Source of the DNA: DATMER01 sp963844885
GTDB lineage: Bacteria; Acidobacteriota; Thermoanaerobaculia; Multivoradales; UBA5704
Length of the DNA stretch: 64,000 bases
Assembly (NCBI GenBank): GCA_963844885.1
Contig: CAWJQA010000001.1
Span: forward strand, 124,001 to 188,000
Direction: 5' to 3'
The notes beneath the pieces were generated by a model. The model saw nothing but the letters and a program-made list of their open reading frames with translations. It was not told where the DNA came from and made no database searches. Made by a program: the position numbers and the translations under genes. Positions 1 through 8,049 of the stretch are shown here, one piece after another (positions within the stretch are counted from its first letter, which is position 1; each line of letters opens with the position of its first letter).

Positions 1-449
1 TGACCGACATCGTGAAGGACGGTCTCCGCGCCGCGGGAGCTTCGACCGGAACGATCACCAGTACGCTGCGGTCGCCTGCCGACCAGGCCCGGGCGATGTT
101 CAACAACGCGCTGAACACCGGCGCGCAGGCTCAGTTGGCCCTCTACGGCGCGGCCGGCGACGCGGTCATCCAGGTCTACATCCAACAGACGGCCGGATTG
201 ACGCCCGCCCAGATCGCCGCGAACGCCGCGACGATCCGCGCGGCGATGGAAGCCGAGATCATCGCTCAGGGGCCGGAGAACGTCTCCCGTCACTGCGGAG
301 ATCCCGCCGTGCGCACCGTCGTCGACGTCTCGTACAACTCGTTCAACGGCAACAACCGGCCGCTCTTCAGAACCGCCGTGGCGGGGCGCGTGTCGCGTCT
401 CATCGACGAGCCGAACAACAACTGCTTCCACCTGGAGCTGGTCAATTAG
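1..449 (+). CDS. M15-like peptidase-fold protein, C-terminal part (5' end outside window)
   Basis: The frame is open from the first base, so the true start lies upstream of the window; a GTG at 12 is only the first visible start codon. The visible 148 codons carry an early STLRSPADQARAMF segment, a central SRHCGDPAVRTVVDV and an end reading FHLELVN. This order and spacing recalls the zinc ligands (S-x-H, a later D, and a final H) of M15/VanY-type D-Ala-D-Ala peptidases, which trim peptidoglycan in the envelope or act as phage endolysins. That assignment rests on motif resemblance only. No signal peptide can be judged because the N-terminus is missing. A short C/G-rich inverted repeat follows the stop. 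Confidence 0.5.
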   Translation, partial: TDIVKDGLRAAGASTGTITSTLRSPADQARAMFNNALNTGAQAQLALYGAAGDAVIQVYIQQTAGLTPAQIAANAATIRAAMEAEIIAQGPENVSRHCGDPAVRTVVDVSYNSFNGNNRPLFRTAVAGRVSRLIDEPNNNCFHLELVN

Positions 450-504
450 CCTGCCGTCCGCCCCGCGCGCCGGCCGCGCGGGGCGGACGCTCATCCACGC
501 CGGC

Positions 505-541
505 TGCGGCCCCCCCCTCTCCCAGGGTGAGGGGTGAGGGG
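505..541. repeat. Short C-rich/G-rich imperfect palindrome
   Basis: A C7-TCTCCC block faces a GGGGTGAGGGGG block across about 7 bases, between the first two genes. The same motif vocabulary (CCCTCACCCC, CTCTCCC, GGTGAGGG) forms the arms of the much larger inverted repeat at 7885-8046, so this looks like a short member of a dispersed intergenic repeat family. Confidence 0.45.
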
Positions 542-625
542 GCTTGCCAGCCGTTGCCGTTTTATATACTGTTGAACAGCCAAGACGTTCCGACAGCCGT
601 GCAGAGTCTGAAAAGGAGAGCTCTG

Positions 626-2227
626 ATGCGTGTAGGAGTCCTGGAGATCCTGACCGATTCCGTGTCCCAGTCCTGGATCGAGCGGGAGTACGACGGCCGC
701 TTCCGCCGGCAGTACGCGAGCATCACGCCGCAAGCCGTGTCGGTCTGGTGTCGGCAGCTCGGGCACGAGGTCCACTACGCGACCTACTACGGCCAGAGCC
801 CGCCCGACACCCTCCTTCCGGACGAGCTCGACGCCGTCTTCCTGGCGACCTACACGCAGGCGAGCGCCCTCGCTTACGCCCTGGCGCGCCTCTACCGCCG
901 CCGCGGCGCGCTCACCGTCCTCGGTGGACCGCACGCCACGTCGTTCCCCACCGACAGCCTGCGCTTCTTCGATCTCGTGGTCCACGACTGCGACAAGAAC
1001 CTGATCGATAGCATTCTGAAAGGCCACTTCGAGCCCGGCAGCGTGGTCACCAGCGGCCACCTCCTGGAGGAGATCCCGGGCATCCAAGAGCGGATGCCGG
1101 AGATCCAGAAAGCGTGCTTCTCGGGAAAGCCTTCGCCGATCCGCAACGTCAGCCTGTTGACCAGCCTGGGATGCCCCTACCGCTGTGATTTCTGCGTCGA
1201 CTGGAAGAACGACTACGTGATGATGCCGCGGGACCGCCTGCTGGCCGACCTGCGCTACGTGTCCGAGCATCTGCCGGGGATGCTCATCGGTTTTCACGAC
1301 CCGAACTTCGGGGTCAGGTTCGACGAGATGCTCGACCTGATGGAAGAAATCCCCGCGGGTCGCCGCAACCCCTACGCCATGGAGAGCTCGCTGTCGAACC
1401 TGCGCGGACCCCGGCTGCGGCGGCTGCGGGAGACGAACTGCGTCTATGTGGCGCCCGGAGTCGAATCGTGGGCCGACTACTCGAACAAGTCCGGCGTCGG
1501 CCGCGACGTGGGGGAGAAAAAGCTGGAGGACGTCGTCGAGCACTTCGAGGAGATGCACCTCCACGTGCCCGGCCTGCAGGCGAACTTCATCTTCGGCACG
1601 GACGGCGACAAGGGCGAGGAGCCCGTGGAGATGACGCGGGAATTCATCCACCGCCTGCCTTTCGTCTGGCCGACGCTCAACATCCCGGTCCCGTTCGGAG
1701 GGACACCTCTCTATGACCGCCTGCTGGCCGAGGACCGCATTCTCGAAGACACCCCGTTCGCCTTCTACTATATGCCCTACATCGCGATCCGGCCGCTCCA
1801 CTACGATCCGCTGAGCTACTACGGCCTGCTGATCCAGCTCTTCCGCACGGTGGTTTCGACGCGGCTCCTGCTGCGGCGCGTGGCCAGCGCGCGGACCCCG
1901 GGCCTGCGGGCCATGCATGTCCTCCGCACCCTGGCCATGCGCTGCGAGCTGGCCAGCCTGCGGACCATCCGCTCCAGGATTGCCCGCGACGCCGATCTGC
2001 GCGCTTGGCTGGAAGGGCGTTCGCGAACGCTTCCCACGCTCTACCGCGAAGCGCTGAGAGCGCGGCTGGGCCGCTTTGGCGAGCTCCTGAGCGAGGACGA
2101 TCTGCGGCCCCGGCTCGAACGGCCCGGCGCGGCGGCGGTGGCCTCTCCGCCGCCGAAGCTGGTGCCTCTCGGCGGCCGACAGGCGGCGGCAGGGCTGGTT
2201 CCGAACCAGGCTTACGGCAGCTCGTAG
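626..2227 (+). CDS. B12-binding-type radical SAM protein
   Basis: This is a 533-residue cytosolic enzyme of the radical SAM superfamily. The ATG at 626 follows an AAAAGGAGAG ribosome site. Residues about 1-150 form a Rossmann-like region with LGGPHATSFP near residue 105, as in cobalamin-binding N-terminal domains. The 4Fe-4S motif C-x3-C-x2-C is complete at C183, C187 and C190 (LGCPYRCDFC), followed by a TIM-barrel-like region (FHDPNFGV, APGVESW, FIFGTDGDKGEE). A cobalamin-type DxHxxG motif is not clear, so B12 binding is unproven. Family members carry out methylations, cyclisations or thioether chemistry; the substrate here cannot be read from the sequence. It stands alone, with no adjacent biosynthetic genes, and its 3' end overlaps the convergent yhbY by 16 bases. 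Confidence 0.85.
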   Translation: MRVGVLEILTDSVSQSWIEREYDGRFRRQYASITPQAVSVWCRQLGHEVHYATYYGQSPPDTLLPDELDAVFLATYTQASALAYALARLYRRRGALTVLGGPHATSFPTDSLRFFDLVVHDCDKNLIDSILKGHFEPGSVVTSGHLLEEIPGIQERMPEIQKACFSGKPSPIRNVSLLTSLGCPYRCDFCVDWKNDYVMMPRDRLLADLRYVSEHLPGMLIGFHDPNFGVRFDEMLDLMEEIPAGRRNPYAMESSLSNLRGPRLRRLRETNCVYVAPGVESWADYSNKSGVGRDVGEKKLEDVVEHFEEMHLHVPGLQANFIFGTDGDKGEEPVEMTREFIHRLPFVWPTLNIPVPFGGTPLYDRLLAEDRILEDTPFAFYYMPYIAIRPLHYDPLSYYGLLIQLFRTVVSTRLLLRRVASARTPGLRAMHVLRTLAMRCELASLRTIRSRIARDADLRAWLEGRSRTLPTLYREALRARLGRFGELLSEDDLRPRLERPGAAAVASPPPKLVPLGGRQAAAGLVPNQAYGSS

Positions 2228-2529
2228 ACCTGCTTTTCCGGGTCCGGGTTCTGGCGGAACAGGATGATGACGTGGCCGATGCGGCCCGCCACGTCCGCGC
2301 GTAGCGACTCGGCGAGGCGCTCGGCGATGGCGTCCTTCTCCTCGCGCGGGGCCACGGCCTGGACCTTGATCAGCTCATGGACGCCGAGCGCCTCGTCGAC
2401 CTGCCGGAGCGCGGACTCGGAGAGCCCCTGCTTGCCGATCTGCACGATCGGCTTCAGGGAGTGGGCCTGGCCGCGGAGCCACTTGCGCTGGGCGCTGGTG
2501 AGGTTGGGGGTGCTCGGTGTCTTTGGCAT
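2212..2529 (-). CDS. yhbY: YhbY/CRM-domain RNA-binding protein
   Basis: A 105-residue protein made of essentially one CRS1-YhbY (CRM) domain. Diagnostic segments are LTSAQRKWLRGQAHSLKP, then VQIGKQGLS and the GxxG-like turn, HELIKVQAV, and a C-terminal GRIGHVIILFR strand. E. coli YhbY associates with pre-50S ribosomal particles, so a role in large-subunit assembly is expected. Start chosen at MPKTPSTP because upstream codons belong to the divergent promoter region. It is transcribed divergently from the zinc-ribbon gene at 2570, with only 40 bases between the two starts, so the two promoters must overlap. Confidence 0.9.
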   Translation of the reverse strand: MPKTPSTPNLTSAQRKWLRGQAHSLKPIVQIGKQGLSESALRQVDEALGVHELIKVQAVAPREEKDAIAERLAESLRADVAGRIGHVIILFRQNPDPEKQVYELP

Positions 2530-2569
2530 CAGCCGGAACTTACCACACCGGCGGTATACTCCTCCCACC

Positions 2570-3019
2570 ATGTCCGACGACCGCAAATACCGGCAGCGGG
2601 GCTACCAGGATTCAGGCGGCAGCCCGGACCGTTCGCGGGCCCCGCAGGGACCGCCGCGGGAGAAGAAGGAAGGTCCGCGCGGCCGCGGCCTGGGTGCGCC
2701 GTCCGAGACCGTCTTCCGCTGCGCGCGGTGCGGCGAAAAGCGGCCTGTCCTCGACGAGGTTCCGGCCATCCCCGTCGATACCGCCTGCGCCAAGTGTGGC
2801 AACGACCTCCACACCTGCTCCAACTGCGTTCACTTCGACACCTCGGCGCGCTGGGAGTGCCGGAAGCACGAGGAGATCCCGGCGCGGGTGGCGAAGAAGA
2901 GCACCCGCAACGAGTGCCCGCTCTTCACCCCGAAGTCCGCCCAGGAATTCGAGAGGGATTCCGGGAAGCCCTCCCCGGGCGACGCGCGCTCCGCCTTCGA
3001 CGCGCTGTTCAAGCTCTAG
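2570..3019 (+). CDS. Cysteine-rich zinc-ribbon protein, conserved hypothetical
   Basis: A 149-residue soluble protein. The first about 45 residues are basic and glycine/arginine-rich (low complexity), followed by a zinc-ribbon-like core: FRCARCGEKR, CAKCGNDLHTCSNCVHFD and WECRKHEE, ending with an ECPLFTP segment. The pairs of CxxC motifs imply structural zinc. No enzymatic motif is visible and I do not recognise a named function. A TATACT box lies 12 bases before the ATG, implying a very short leader, and the divergent yhbY starts 40 bases away. A strong hairpin terminator follows at 3036. Confidence 0.75.
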   Translation: MSDDRKYRQRGYQDSGGSPDRSRAPQGPPREKKEGPRGRGLGAPSETVFRCARCGEKRPVLDEVPAIPVDTACAKCGNDLHTCSNCVHFDTSARWECRKHEEIPARVAKKSTRNECPLFTPKSAQEFERDSGKPSPGDARSAFDALFKL

Positions 3020-3035
3020 GAGCGCAGCATAGCGA

Positions 3036-3076
3036 AACGAGGCGGCACCCGCGCGGGTGCCGCCTCGTTCATTTTT
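3036..3076 (+). terminator. Rho-independent terminator after the zinc-ribbon gene
   Basis: Perfect 15-bp inverted repeat (AACGAGGCGGCACCC and its complement, 3036-3069) with a GCGC loop, followed by CATTTTTC. The T run is on the plus-strand side, so it ends the 2570 gene; the convergent BNR gene ends just beyond it. Confidence 0.85.
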
Positions 3077-3093
3077 CAAGGATACGGAGCGGC

Positions 3094-4743
3094 TTACGGC
3101 TCCTGGACGGGCGCCGTCCAGATCTCTTCCTTGGCGTTGTTGCGCCGGTCGGTCCAGGAGGGGAGGAATTTGCCGGCGTAGGCCGAGAGGCTGTTGTAAT
3201 CGCCGTACTGGTTGCCGGAGTCGGCGCCGGCGATGGTCTCGTCGGTCATGCCGGTGGTCACCTTGGCCGCGGCGCTCCAGGTCAGGCCGCCGTCGGTGGA
3301 GGACTGGAAGAAGACGTCGGTCTTCTTGCGGCCCGGGTCGTTGACGGTGTCGTAGTACATCACGCCGATGCGGCCGGTGGTCTCGTCGACCACGAACCAC
3401 TGGTTGAACTGGTCGTTGTTGGAGGCCTGATTGTTGACCTTGATCGGTGCGGACCAGGTGGTGCCGCCGTTGGTGGAACGCGAGAACCAGACGCGGGTCT
3501 TGCAGGTGGAGGCGACGTTCGAGCCCGGCTCGTTGGCGGCGGCGGTGCAGCCGGTCTCGCCGGAGAGGTCGACCCAGGTGGCGTAGACGTTGCTGCCGTA
3601 GGCGCCGCCCGAAACGTAGATCAGGGCGCGGCGGTTGTTGAACGACGGAACGCCGATGTCATAGCCGTCGTAGGTGGTGGCGATGACGACGCCGGCGCCC
3701 CAGCTCGTGCCGCCGTTGGTGGACTTGGAGACGACGATGCGGCGGTTGGTCGTGGTCGGCCAGAAGGCGAAGGCGTTGCCGGCGGCGTCGGTGCGCACGT
3801 CGCAGCCGATGGCGGTGCCGGAGGATTCGGCGCCGCTGACCTGGATCGGGGAGCCCCAGCCGGCCGCGGTGCGGCGGTTGACGTAGAGCGGGTTGCCGTT
3901 GTGCCAGCAGACGTAGATCGTGTCCTTGTAGGGGGACGTGGCGCTGTGGTCGGCCCACATGATCTGTTTGTCGGTGGCCTTCTGGGTGCCCGAGAACGTG
4001 TTGTCGTACGTCCAGGTGGCGCCGTTGTTGGTGGACAGATAGGCGCGCATCTTGAGGGTGTTGCCCTTGATGCCGATGGTGGTGGACCAGGCGGTGCCGT
4101 TGGAGGTCCAGTCGACGGTCGGGTCGGAGTGGTAGGCGTCGGTGCTGAACAGCGGCAGGAAGGATTGGCCCCAGGTGACGCCGCCGTCGCTGGAGTAGGA
4201 CTGGGCCTGTTGGCCGCTGGCGGAGATGTTGTTGGAGGCACCGATGACCAGGTTCGGGTTCCAGTAGTTGATGCGGATGTCGGACTCGCTGCGCGGGCTG
4301 GTCTGGGCGCCCGAGGTGCGGACGTTGGTGCCGACGGTGGTGTCGCCGGTGATCACGCCCATTCCGTCTTCATCTCGCTCCGGCGCCGTGGCGACGTCGG
4401 CCTCGGTGGGCCGCAGCTCCTGGTGGCTCAGCATCCACTCATGGACTTCGTGGAGGACACGCGGATAGCCCTTGGTGGGATCCTGGCGCGAGAACGTGAG
4501 CTCGGGGTGGCCCTTGCGGAACCAGACGCGGAGCCAGAGCGGTACCGGGATGGTGTCGTTGGCCTCCTCGGGAAACAGCATGCCGAAGTCCTGGTTTTCA
4601 TAGACCAGGGATTCCAGGGCGGTCCCCGGGCGGATGTGGTCCTTGCTGAGCTGCTTGTCGAGCGCGGGCCAGGCATGGGGTTGGACGGCGAAGGCCGCTG
4701 ACGCCAACAAGGCCATCAGGGCGAACAGAGTCAGCTTGCGCAT
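3094..4743 (-). CDS. Secreted BNR/Asp-box repeat protein (sialidase-like propeller)
   Basis: A 549-residue exported protein beginning with a clear signal peptide (MRKLTLFALMALLASAAFA) and preceded by an AGGAGGAATCGC ribosome site. Asp-box signatures recur: SSDGGVTWG, STNNGATW, STNGGTSWG, STNGGTTWS and SSTDGGLTWS, giving at least five blades of a sialidase-type beta-propeller. The catalytic arginine triad of true sialidases was not identified, so a binding or scaffold role is as likely as glycosidase activity. Residues about 25-130 form an unassigned N-terminal region. It ends just before the bidirectional-looking hairpin at 3036-3069, convergent with the zinc-ribbon gene. Confidence 0.8.
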   Translation of the reverse strand: MRKLTLFALMALLASAAFAVQPHAWPALDKQLSKDHIRPGTALESLVYENQDFGMLFPEEANDTIPVPLWLRVWFRKGHPELTFSRQDPTKGYPRVLHEVHEWMLSHQELRPTEADVATAPERDEDGMGVITGDTTVGTNVRTSGAQTSPRSESDIRINYWNPNLVIGASNNISASGQQAQSYSSDGGVTWGQSFLPLFSTDAYHSDPTVDWTSNGTAWSTTIGIKGNTLKMRAYLSTNNGATWTYDNTFSGTQKATDKQIMWADHSATSPYKDTIYVCWHNGNPLYVNRRTAAGWGSPIQVSGAESSGTAIGCDVRTDAAGNAFAFWPTTTNRRIVVSKSTNGGTSWGAGVVIATTYDGYDIGVPSFNNRRALIYVSGGAYGSNVYATWVDLSGETGCTAAANEPGSNVASTCKTRVWFSRSTNGGTTWSAPIKVNNQASNNDQFNQWFVVDETTGRIGVMYYDTVNDPGRKKTDVFFQSSTDGGLTWSAAAKVTTGMTDETIAGADSGNQYGDYNSLSAYAGKFLPSWTDRRNNAKEEIWTAPVQEP

Positions 4744-4911
4744 GCGATTCCTCCTGGATTCGATGAAACGTGAACAGAGCTGCGGACGAAATGTCCGAGG
4801 TTCTACCTATAGGAGTGTGCGCCGGCCGCGAAAGCGCGCCTCGCGCTCGCGCGGTCACTGTGGCCGCTGGTCAAGCCCAACGCGCCGTCTCGATACCCGG
4901 TAGAGGGGGGA

Positions 4912-5841
4912 TCAATCCACGTAGCCGTCCCGGGTCCGGGCTCGGCTCCTGCCATCCTGGACGCCGTCCCGGACCCGGACCTCGATCTTGTGCCAGGAGC
5001 CGTCATTCCGGTCCTTCGTGGGCTGGAAGCCGAGCACGTACTGCTCCCGCAGCTCGCGCAGGATGCGCTGGAGCGCGGCGCCCACCTGGCCGACGTCCGG
5101 GATGACCTCCACCCGGCCGCCGCTTTCCGTGACGACCGTTTCCAACAGGGCGAGTTGCTCGCCGTGCCCTTTGCGGTCGCGCCAGGACGACGAGCGCTCG
5201 ATCCGGCCCCGGGTCTCATCCTGGAGCCGGATCCAGTAGATCAGCGCCTGGCCACGGCGGGCGGCCCAGCGTACGTCTTCCATCCCGAGTGTGCTTTCGA
5301 TGTCCACGCCGTCGCTCAGCAGCACCACGACCTTGCGGCCGAGGCGCCCCTCCAGCTCTTTGAGCGCCACATAAAGGTGATCGTTGATCGCCGAGCCGCC
5401 TCGCGCTTCGACCCCCGAGACCGGCGCCAGCAGCGTGGCCGCGTCGTTGGAAAACGGTGTGCGCATCAACAGCTCGTCTGAAAAGAGCATCACCGAGACC
5501 TCGTCCTGCGGCAGCACCCGGGAGATGAAGGCGCGCGCGCCGTCGGCAGCCGTGCGCAGGCGGTCTCCCTCCATGCTTGCGCTGGCGTCGAGGAGCAGCA
5601 CCGCCGAGAGCGCCAGGTCGCCGCGGGCGAAGGTGGAGACGGCCTGGGGCTCGCCGTCGTCCAGGATCTCGAAGTCCGCCGCGGTGAGGTCGAGCACCGG
5701 CGCGCCGGCTCCCCGCGTCACGGTCACGTAGAGCTGCTGCAACTCGACGTTGATGACCTCGTCCACGTGGATCTCCGCCTCGGCCGGAGGAGGAGGCTGG
5801 ATCTGGAGGAGGAGCGGGAGAAGCAGGGCCGGCAGCAGCAT
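4912..5841 (-). CDS. VWA-domain protein, acidobacterial VWFA-related type
   Basis: A 309-residue secreted protein: hydrophobic N-terminus (MLLPALLLPLLLQIQPPPP), a short beta domain (LTAADFEILDDGEPQ), then a von Willebrand A domain with an intact metal-ion-dependent adhesion motif (LLLDASASM) and the later VVLLSDGVD strand, and a C-terminal RDGYVD typical of the acidobacterial VWFA-related family. Such proteins bind partners through a divalent cation outside the cytoplasm; the partner is unknown. The ATG at 5841 overlaps the stop of the upstream TPR gene as TGATG, showing translational coupling. It is the last of a three-gene unit that starts with another VWA protein at 9759. Confidence 0.8.
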   Translation of the reverse strand: MLLPALLLPLLLQIQPPPPAEAEIHVDEVINVELQQLYVTVTRGAGAPVLDLTAADFEILDDGEPQAVSTFARGDLALSAVLLLDASASMEGDRLRTAADGARAFISRVLPQDEVSVMLFSDELLMRTPFSNDAATLLAPVSGVEARGGSAINDHLYVALKELEGRLGRKVVVLLSDGVDIESTLGMEDVRWAARRGQALIYWIRLQDETRGRIERSSSWRDRKGHGEQLALLETVVTESGGRVEVIPDVGQVGAALQRILRELREQYVLGFQPTKDRNDGSWHKIEVRVRDGVQDGRSRARTRDGYVD

Positions 5842-7892
5842 CAACGTGTTTTTCCGGAGAAATCATCCAGCGCCCTGGAGAGCGCCGCGAGGCGGAGGAT
5901 CGACTGCTGGGTGAGCGACCGGCGGGCCTCTTCCAGGGCCGCGGCCGGCCACTGGCCATAGCGGTGGCGCGGCGAGCCGCCGGCCTCTTTGCCCTTGGAT
6001 ACCGGGCGCAGCCGGTCTACGATCTCCCGCGCGGTTGTGGCCGACCCTTGGCGGTCGAGCAGATAGGCGAGCTGCACCGCGAGCTGCGGCTCTCCGGGAA
6101 GCCGGGCCACAGCCTGCTTGAGGAGCGCCACGGCGTCGGCCGGCCGCTGGTTGTGGAGATGGATGCGGACCATCTCCTGATACGCGATGGTGCGGACCCA
6201 ATCCGGGCCGGGCTCGGAGATCAGGGTCTGGAACGCCTGCCGGGCTTCGGCGGTCCTGCCGACCCGGTCGAGATTCACGCTCAACCGCAGACGCGCCTCG
6301 AAGCTCTCCGGGTGGGCCCGGGCCACCCCCTCCAGAACCTTTACGGCCTCGGGATAGTCGCCGTCGCGCTCGTAGCTCGCGGCGAGGAACAGGCCCGCGG
6401 CCTCGCCGCGGCTGTCGAGCGTCAGCGCCCGGCCGAGCAGCTCGCGGCCGGCGCCCTGGACCCCCGAGGCGAGGAGGTCCGCCGCCAGGCTGAGCAGGGC
6501 CTGGGCCGCGACCGCGGCGGAGCCTCCCCGGCCGGCGTAGACCGCGATCAGATCGGCCGAGGTGCGGCGGGCGTTCTCGGCGAGGAGGTAGTCCCGGCCG
6601 TCGCGCAGCTTGCGGTAGAGCTCGGCGTGCAGGACGGTCAAGGGGAGGAGCGCTTCGGGATCGGACTTGCCGAGGCGCTTCGCGGTCTCCAGCTCCACCT
6701 CGCGGAGGGCGTCCGCTTCCTGCGGGGATTGGCGGTAGAGGCCGGTCTCGACCTCCGCGAGGCGGTCCACCACCTGCGCGATCGGCGTGCCCGAGACGAG
6801 GGAGCGGACGGCTTCCTCGTACCCTTGCCGGGCGAGGCGCTCGATCTCCGCGTTTCTCTGGCGTCTCTTGCCCTGAACTTCCGGCACGGCGGCCGGTGCG
6901 GGAGCCGCCTCGCCGCCGAGCCGCCGGAGCTGCGCCCAGAGGAGGTCGTGGTCCGGCGCGCCCTCGCCCAGATAAAGAACGGTCAGCTCGGGCGTCTCCG
7001 GCCCGTCCTTGAAGGCGACGGCGGCGCGGTACCGGCCGGTCTCCAGCTTCGGCAGGTCGACGTCCACGGTCAGGCGCTCCAGGGCGGAGCCCGAAGCCGG
7101 AATCCTTTCGATCACGCGGTTGATCACCCGGCAGGGAATCTCCTGCACCGTCTTGCCGAATTCGGTGCGGATGCGGAGCGTGACCGCCGTGTCGAGGGCC
7201 GGCAGACCGCGCCCCAGCACCGCGATCCGACGCGTGCGGCCGGCGGCCAGGAGCGGCAGGGAGGAGGGGAGGCCCCAGCCTTCGTCCACGAGCAGGGGAG
7301 CCAGCTCGGACTCGAGAGAGTCGATCCCTTGCCGCGCCAGAACCCAGCGGCTCCGGGGATCGCTGAACAGGGGTTGAAGGAGGAGCGGTCCGGTGACCGG
7401 TGGTACGGTCACCGGCAGGACGAGCAGGCTGTAGCGCAGCGTGTCCGGGTCTACGACCAGCACCCGGACCGAGCCCGCGCCGGCCGGCATCGAGACCGAC
7501 CCCACGAACTTGACGCCGCCGTCGAGCACCGCCTCGCCCCACTGCGCGAGGTCGAACGCGAGTCCCTGCGCCAGGAAGTCGACGACCGCGCCGTCGGTGC
7601 CCATCGCATAGGCATAGATTTCGATCCGCTGCCTCTCGACGCTCCGGCCCGCGAGCAGGCCGTTGCCCTCGATCTCCACGAAGAGCGGCACGGCGAAGCG
7701 GCCGTCCGCCGTCTTTCCCCCGGCGGGCACGGCGAGCGCCGCGACCGGGAGGCCGCCGCCTTCCTTGCCGGTGGTCAGAAGCGTGGCGATGGGACCCTGA
7801 AGGCCGCGCAGCGGCCGGGCCTGGAGCCGGAAATCGAGGCGCTCCTGGGCGGCCAGGGGGAGGGCGGCGAGGAGAAGAAGGAGAGCCCTCAC
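5841..7892 (-). CDS. Secreted TPR-containing protein of the VWA operon
   Basis: About 683 residues when started at the GTG at 7892, which gives an ideal signal peptide (MRALLLLLAALPLAAQ). An ATG at 7955 is also in frame but lies inside the inverted repeat 7885-8046 and would add low-complexity residues before the signal peptide. The N-terminal half is a set of beta-rich segments without an assigned family (RFAVPLFVEIEGNG, VRVLVVDPDT). The C-terminal third contains TPR-like helical pairs (AAGLFLAASYERDGDYPEAV, ARLRLSVNLDRVGRTAEAR). TPR proteins commonly scaffold complexes; here it is sandwiched between two VWA proteins, suggesting the three form one envelope assembly. Start uncertain; product role inferred. 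Confidence 0.7.
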   Translation of the reverse strand: MRALLLLLAALPLAAQERLDFRLQARPLRGLQGPIATLLTTGKEGGGLPVAALAVPAGGKTADGRFAVPLFVEIEGNGLLAGRSVERQRIEIYAYAMGTDGAVVDFLAQGLAFDLAQWGEAVLDGGVKFVGSVSMPAGAGSVRVLVVDPDTLRYSLLVLPVTVPPVTGPLLLQPLFSDPRSRWVLARQGIDSLESELAPLLVDEGWGLPSSLPLLAAGRTRRIAVLGRGLPALDTAVTLRIRTEFGKTVQEIPCRVINRVIERIPASGSALERLTVDVDLPKLETGRYRAAVAFKDGPETPELTVLYLGEGAPDHDLLWAQLRRLGGEAAPAPAAVPEVQGKRRQRNAEIERLARQGYEEAVRSLVSGTPIAQVVDRLAEVETGLYRQSPQEADALREVELETAKRLGKSDPEALLPLTVLHAELYRKLRDGRDYLLAENARRTSADLIAVYAGRGGSAAVAAQALLSLAADLLASGVQGAGRELLGRALTLDSRGEAAGLFLAASYERDGDYPEAVKVLEGVARAHPESFEARLRLSVNLDRVGRTAEARQAFQTLISEPGPDWVRTIAYQEMVRIHLHNQRPADAVALLKQAVARLPGEPQLAVQLAYLLDRQGSATTAREIVDRLRPVSKGKEAGGSPRHRYGQWPAAALEEARRSLTQQSILRLAALSRALDDFSGKTR

Positions 7893-8046
7893 CCCCCGGC
7901 CCCCTCTCCCGGTCCGCCCGAGTCCACCCGCCCCGGGCGAGGGGGAGACTTGCATCGTGTTTTCTTGTGTTTTGGGTGTGCGGGGGCGCCCCTCGCCCGG
8001 GGCGGGTGGACTCGGGTGGACCGGGAGAGGGGTCGGGGGTGAGGGC
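7885..8046. repeat. Large inverted repeat between VWA and TPR genes
   Basis: Left arm 7885-7944 and right arm 7988-8046 are complementary with only two or three differences over about 59 bases; the 43-base centre is A/T-richer. It starts at the 3' end of the 8050 gene and covers the likely start of the TPR gene at 7892, so a transcript would fold into a very long hairpin that includes the ribosome site region. The arms use the same CCCTCACCCC/CTCTCCC vocabulary as 505-541, so a mobile or dispersed repeat is likely. Confidence 0.85.
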
Positions 8047-8049
8047 CGG

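Noticed and set aside
3094..4743. Active sialidase
   Set aside because: Asp-box repeats are clear, but the catalytic arginines, tyrosine and glutamate of sialidases could not be placed.
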